A stretch of 64,000 nt of DNA from Xiheibacterium sp038325765 (GTDB lineage: Bacteria > Myxococcota_A > Polyangia > Nannocystales > Nannocystaceae): the NCBI GenBank assembly GCA_038325765.1, contig JBBQJI010000001.1, forward strand, positions 206,967-270,966, given 5' to 3'. The notes under the pieces were generated by a model. The model searched no databases, was not told where the DNA came from, and was given only the letters and a program-made list of their open reading frames with translations. Positions 63,057-64,000 of this stretch are shown here, piece by piece (within the stretch, counting starts at the first letter, position 1; each line of letters begins with the position of its first letter). Both the position numbers and the translations under genes were made by a program.

Positions 63057-64000
63057 GTGAGCAGCCACTTCGTTCTCAAGATCCAGTACGTCAACCGGCC
63101 GCCCGAGACGAGGAACATCAGCGCGTCGTCGACGTCGATCGGCCGCGAATCCGGTGACATCGTGCTGAACGATCCGCAGACGTCGGGTCGACACGCCGAG
63201 ATCCTGTTCCAGGTCGGGCAGGTGCGTGTGCGCGACGCGGGCAGCACGAACGGCACGTGGTTCAACGGCCAGCGTCTGACGGAGTTCGTGCTCGAGCCCG
63301 GCCAATGGTTCCAGGTCGGCCAGACCACATTGCAGTTGATGACCGTCCACGGCGAGCAGCCGGCAGCGCCCGCGCGCACGGTGATGGCGATCGGCGCACC
63401 GCCGCCTGCGGGTGGTCCGGGAGCCGCCCCTCCGGGCTGGGGACCGCCGGGCGCCGCACCGCCGCCGCGGCCACCGGGTCCGATCGGGGCGCCGGCTGGC
63501 TACCCGCCGGCGGTACCGGCGCCGGCCGGAGGCCCTCCTGGCTGGGGACCCCCGCCTGGCCCCCCGCCTGGCCAATTCGGCGGCCCGCCGATGGGCGGCC
63601 CCCCGATGGGCGGCCCCCCGATGGGCGGCTCCCCGATGGGCGGCCCCCCGCCTGGCCAATTCGGCGGACCTCCGATGGGCGGACCTCCGATGGGCGGACC
63701 GTCGATGGGCGGACCGCCGCCTGGCCCAGTCGGCGGCCCCCCGCGGGGCGGCCCCCCGGGGGGCGGCCCCCCGGGGGGCGGGCCCCCGGGGGGCGGCCCG
63801 CCGCGGGGCGGCCCGCCGATGGGCGGCCCCCCGATGGGCGGACCGCCGCCGGGCCAAGTCGGCGGACCGCCGATGGGCGGACCGCCGCCTGGCCAATTCG
63901 GCGGCCCCCCGATGGGCGGCCCCCCGATGGGCGGCCCCCCGATGGGCGGCCCCCCGATGGGCGGCCCCCCGATGGGCGGCCCCCCGATGGGCGGCCCCCC
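63057..64000 (+). CDS. FHA-domain protein with Gly-Gly-Pro-Pro-Met repeats, cut by window end
   Basis: GTG at 63057 lies 5 nt after GGAGG. Residues 1-100 are an FHA phosphothreonine-binding domain: SIGRESGDIVLNDPQTSGRHAEI (cut) and RDAGSTNGTWFNGQRL contain the conserved GR, S/H and NG motifs. From about residue 120 the sequence is Pro/Gly-rich, and from about 175 to the edge (63579 onward) it is built of GGPPM and GGPPPGQFGG units. FHA proteins in myxobacteria often work with Ser/Thr kinases or type VI-like machines. The C-terminus is not in the window. Confidence 0.85.
   Translation, partial: MSSHFVLKIQYVNRPPETRNISASSTSIGRESGDIVLNDPQTSGRHAEILFQVGQVRVRDAGSTNGTWFNGQRLTEFVLEPGQWFQVGQTTLQLMTVHGEQPAAPARTVMAIGAPPPAGGPGAAPPGWGPPGAAPPPRPPGPIGAPAGYPPAVPAPAGGPPGWGPPPGPPPGQFGGPPMGGPPMGGPPMGGSPMGGPPPGQFGGPPMGGPPMGGPSMGGPPPGPVGGPPRGGPPGGGPPGGGPPGGGPPRGGPPMGGPPMGGPPPGQVGGPPMGGPPPGQFGGPPMGGPPMGGPPMGGPPMGGPPMGGPPMGGP
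63579..64000 (+). repeat. 15-nt coding tandem repeat, continuing beyond the window
   Basis: A degenerate array of about 15-nt units (consensus GGCGGCCCCCCGATG) encoding GGPPM, interrupted by longer units that encode PPPGQFGGP. The last 90 bases are perfect repeats, so assembly of copy number here is uncertain. Confidence 0.9.

Noticed and set aside
63579..64000. Array of short repeats at the right edge, superficially CRISPR-like
   Set aside because: Units are 15 nt, without unique spacers, and code for a Gly-Pro-Met repeat in an FHA protein.

Overview
The window is very GC-rich, densely packed DNA that reads like a chromosome segment of a myxobacterium (Myxococcota), probably of the Nannocystis/Plesiocystis type. 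This assignment is an inference. It rests on many lipoproteins with Ser/Thr/Gly-rich tails, a response regulator fused to a DUF4388 domain, an FHA protein with a Gly-Pro-Met repeat tail, a squalene-cyclase/epoxidase-like pair and the overall base composition. I found no rRNA, tRNA, CRISPR array, insertion sequence or prophage. About sixty protein genes are supported. Many neighbours on the same strand overlap by ATGA or GTGA.

Layout. 1-6.4 kb: S55 peptidase (cut by the window edge), a TXNDC12-like thioredoxin protein, sfsA, a pirin, an RluD-type pseudouridine synthase and a DUF4388 response regulator. 6.5-10.1 kb: a two-gene unit of a divergent squalene-hopene-cyclase-like protein and a squalene-epoxidase-like flavoprotein. 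10.3-13.4 kb: lipoproteins. 13.4-18 kb: greA, carB and a HEAT-repeat gene. 18-24.3 kb: lipoproteins, ribBA with an apparent CTG start, and a Spo0M-like gene. 24.4-29.9 kb: a complete ISC iron-sulfur cluster assembly operon (merR-like regulator, iscS, iscU, iscA, hscB, hscA, fdx), in which a MerR-family protein with four C-terminal cysteines stands where IscR usually is. 30-32.4 kb: secreted proteins including a HELAH zinc-protease-like lipoprotein. 32.5-38.1 kb: a long radical SAM protein, a large lipoprotein, an enoyl-CoA hydratase and a thioesterase. 38.2-39.6 kb: a less GC-rich patch with a secreted Cys-rich gene whose start codon and signal peptide are separated by six pentanucleotide repeats that put them out of frame. 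40-53.5 kb: M28 peptidase, alaS, sigma factor, methylguanine methyltransferase, UvrD helicase, KDPG aldolase, a radical SAM/SPASM enzyme beside a zinc-ribbon lipoprotein carrying DYG motifs, and a fluoride channel. 53.7-64 kb: a VCBS-like lipoprotein, acyl-CoA synthetase, ComM-like ATPase, lipid kinase, a glutaminyl-cyclase-like M28 protein, recA and an FHA protein cut by the window end.

The observations most worth following up are: (1) the probable phase-variable secreted protein at 39.1-39.6 kb; (2) the radical SAM/SPASM enzyme with its DYG-motif lipoprotein at 51.2-53.1 kb, including a relic third motif inside the 3' end of the enzyme gene; (3) the divergent triterpene-cyclase/epoxidase pair; (4) the bacterial protein that closely resembles eukaryotic ER thioredoxins of the AGR/TXNDC12 group; (5) a tandem repeat that multiplies the possible start codons of a lipoprotein; (6) the CTG-initiated ribBA. 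The window is also unusually rich in short tandem repeats, with units of 5, 6, 10, 13, 15, 16 and 24 nt.
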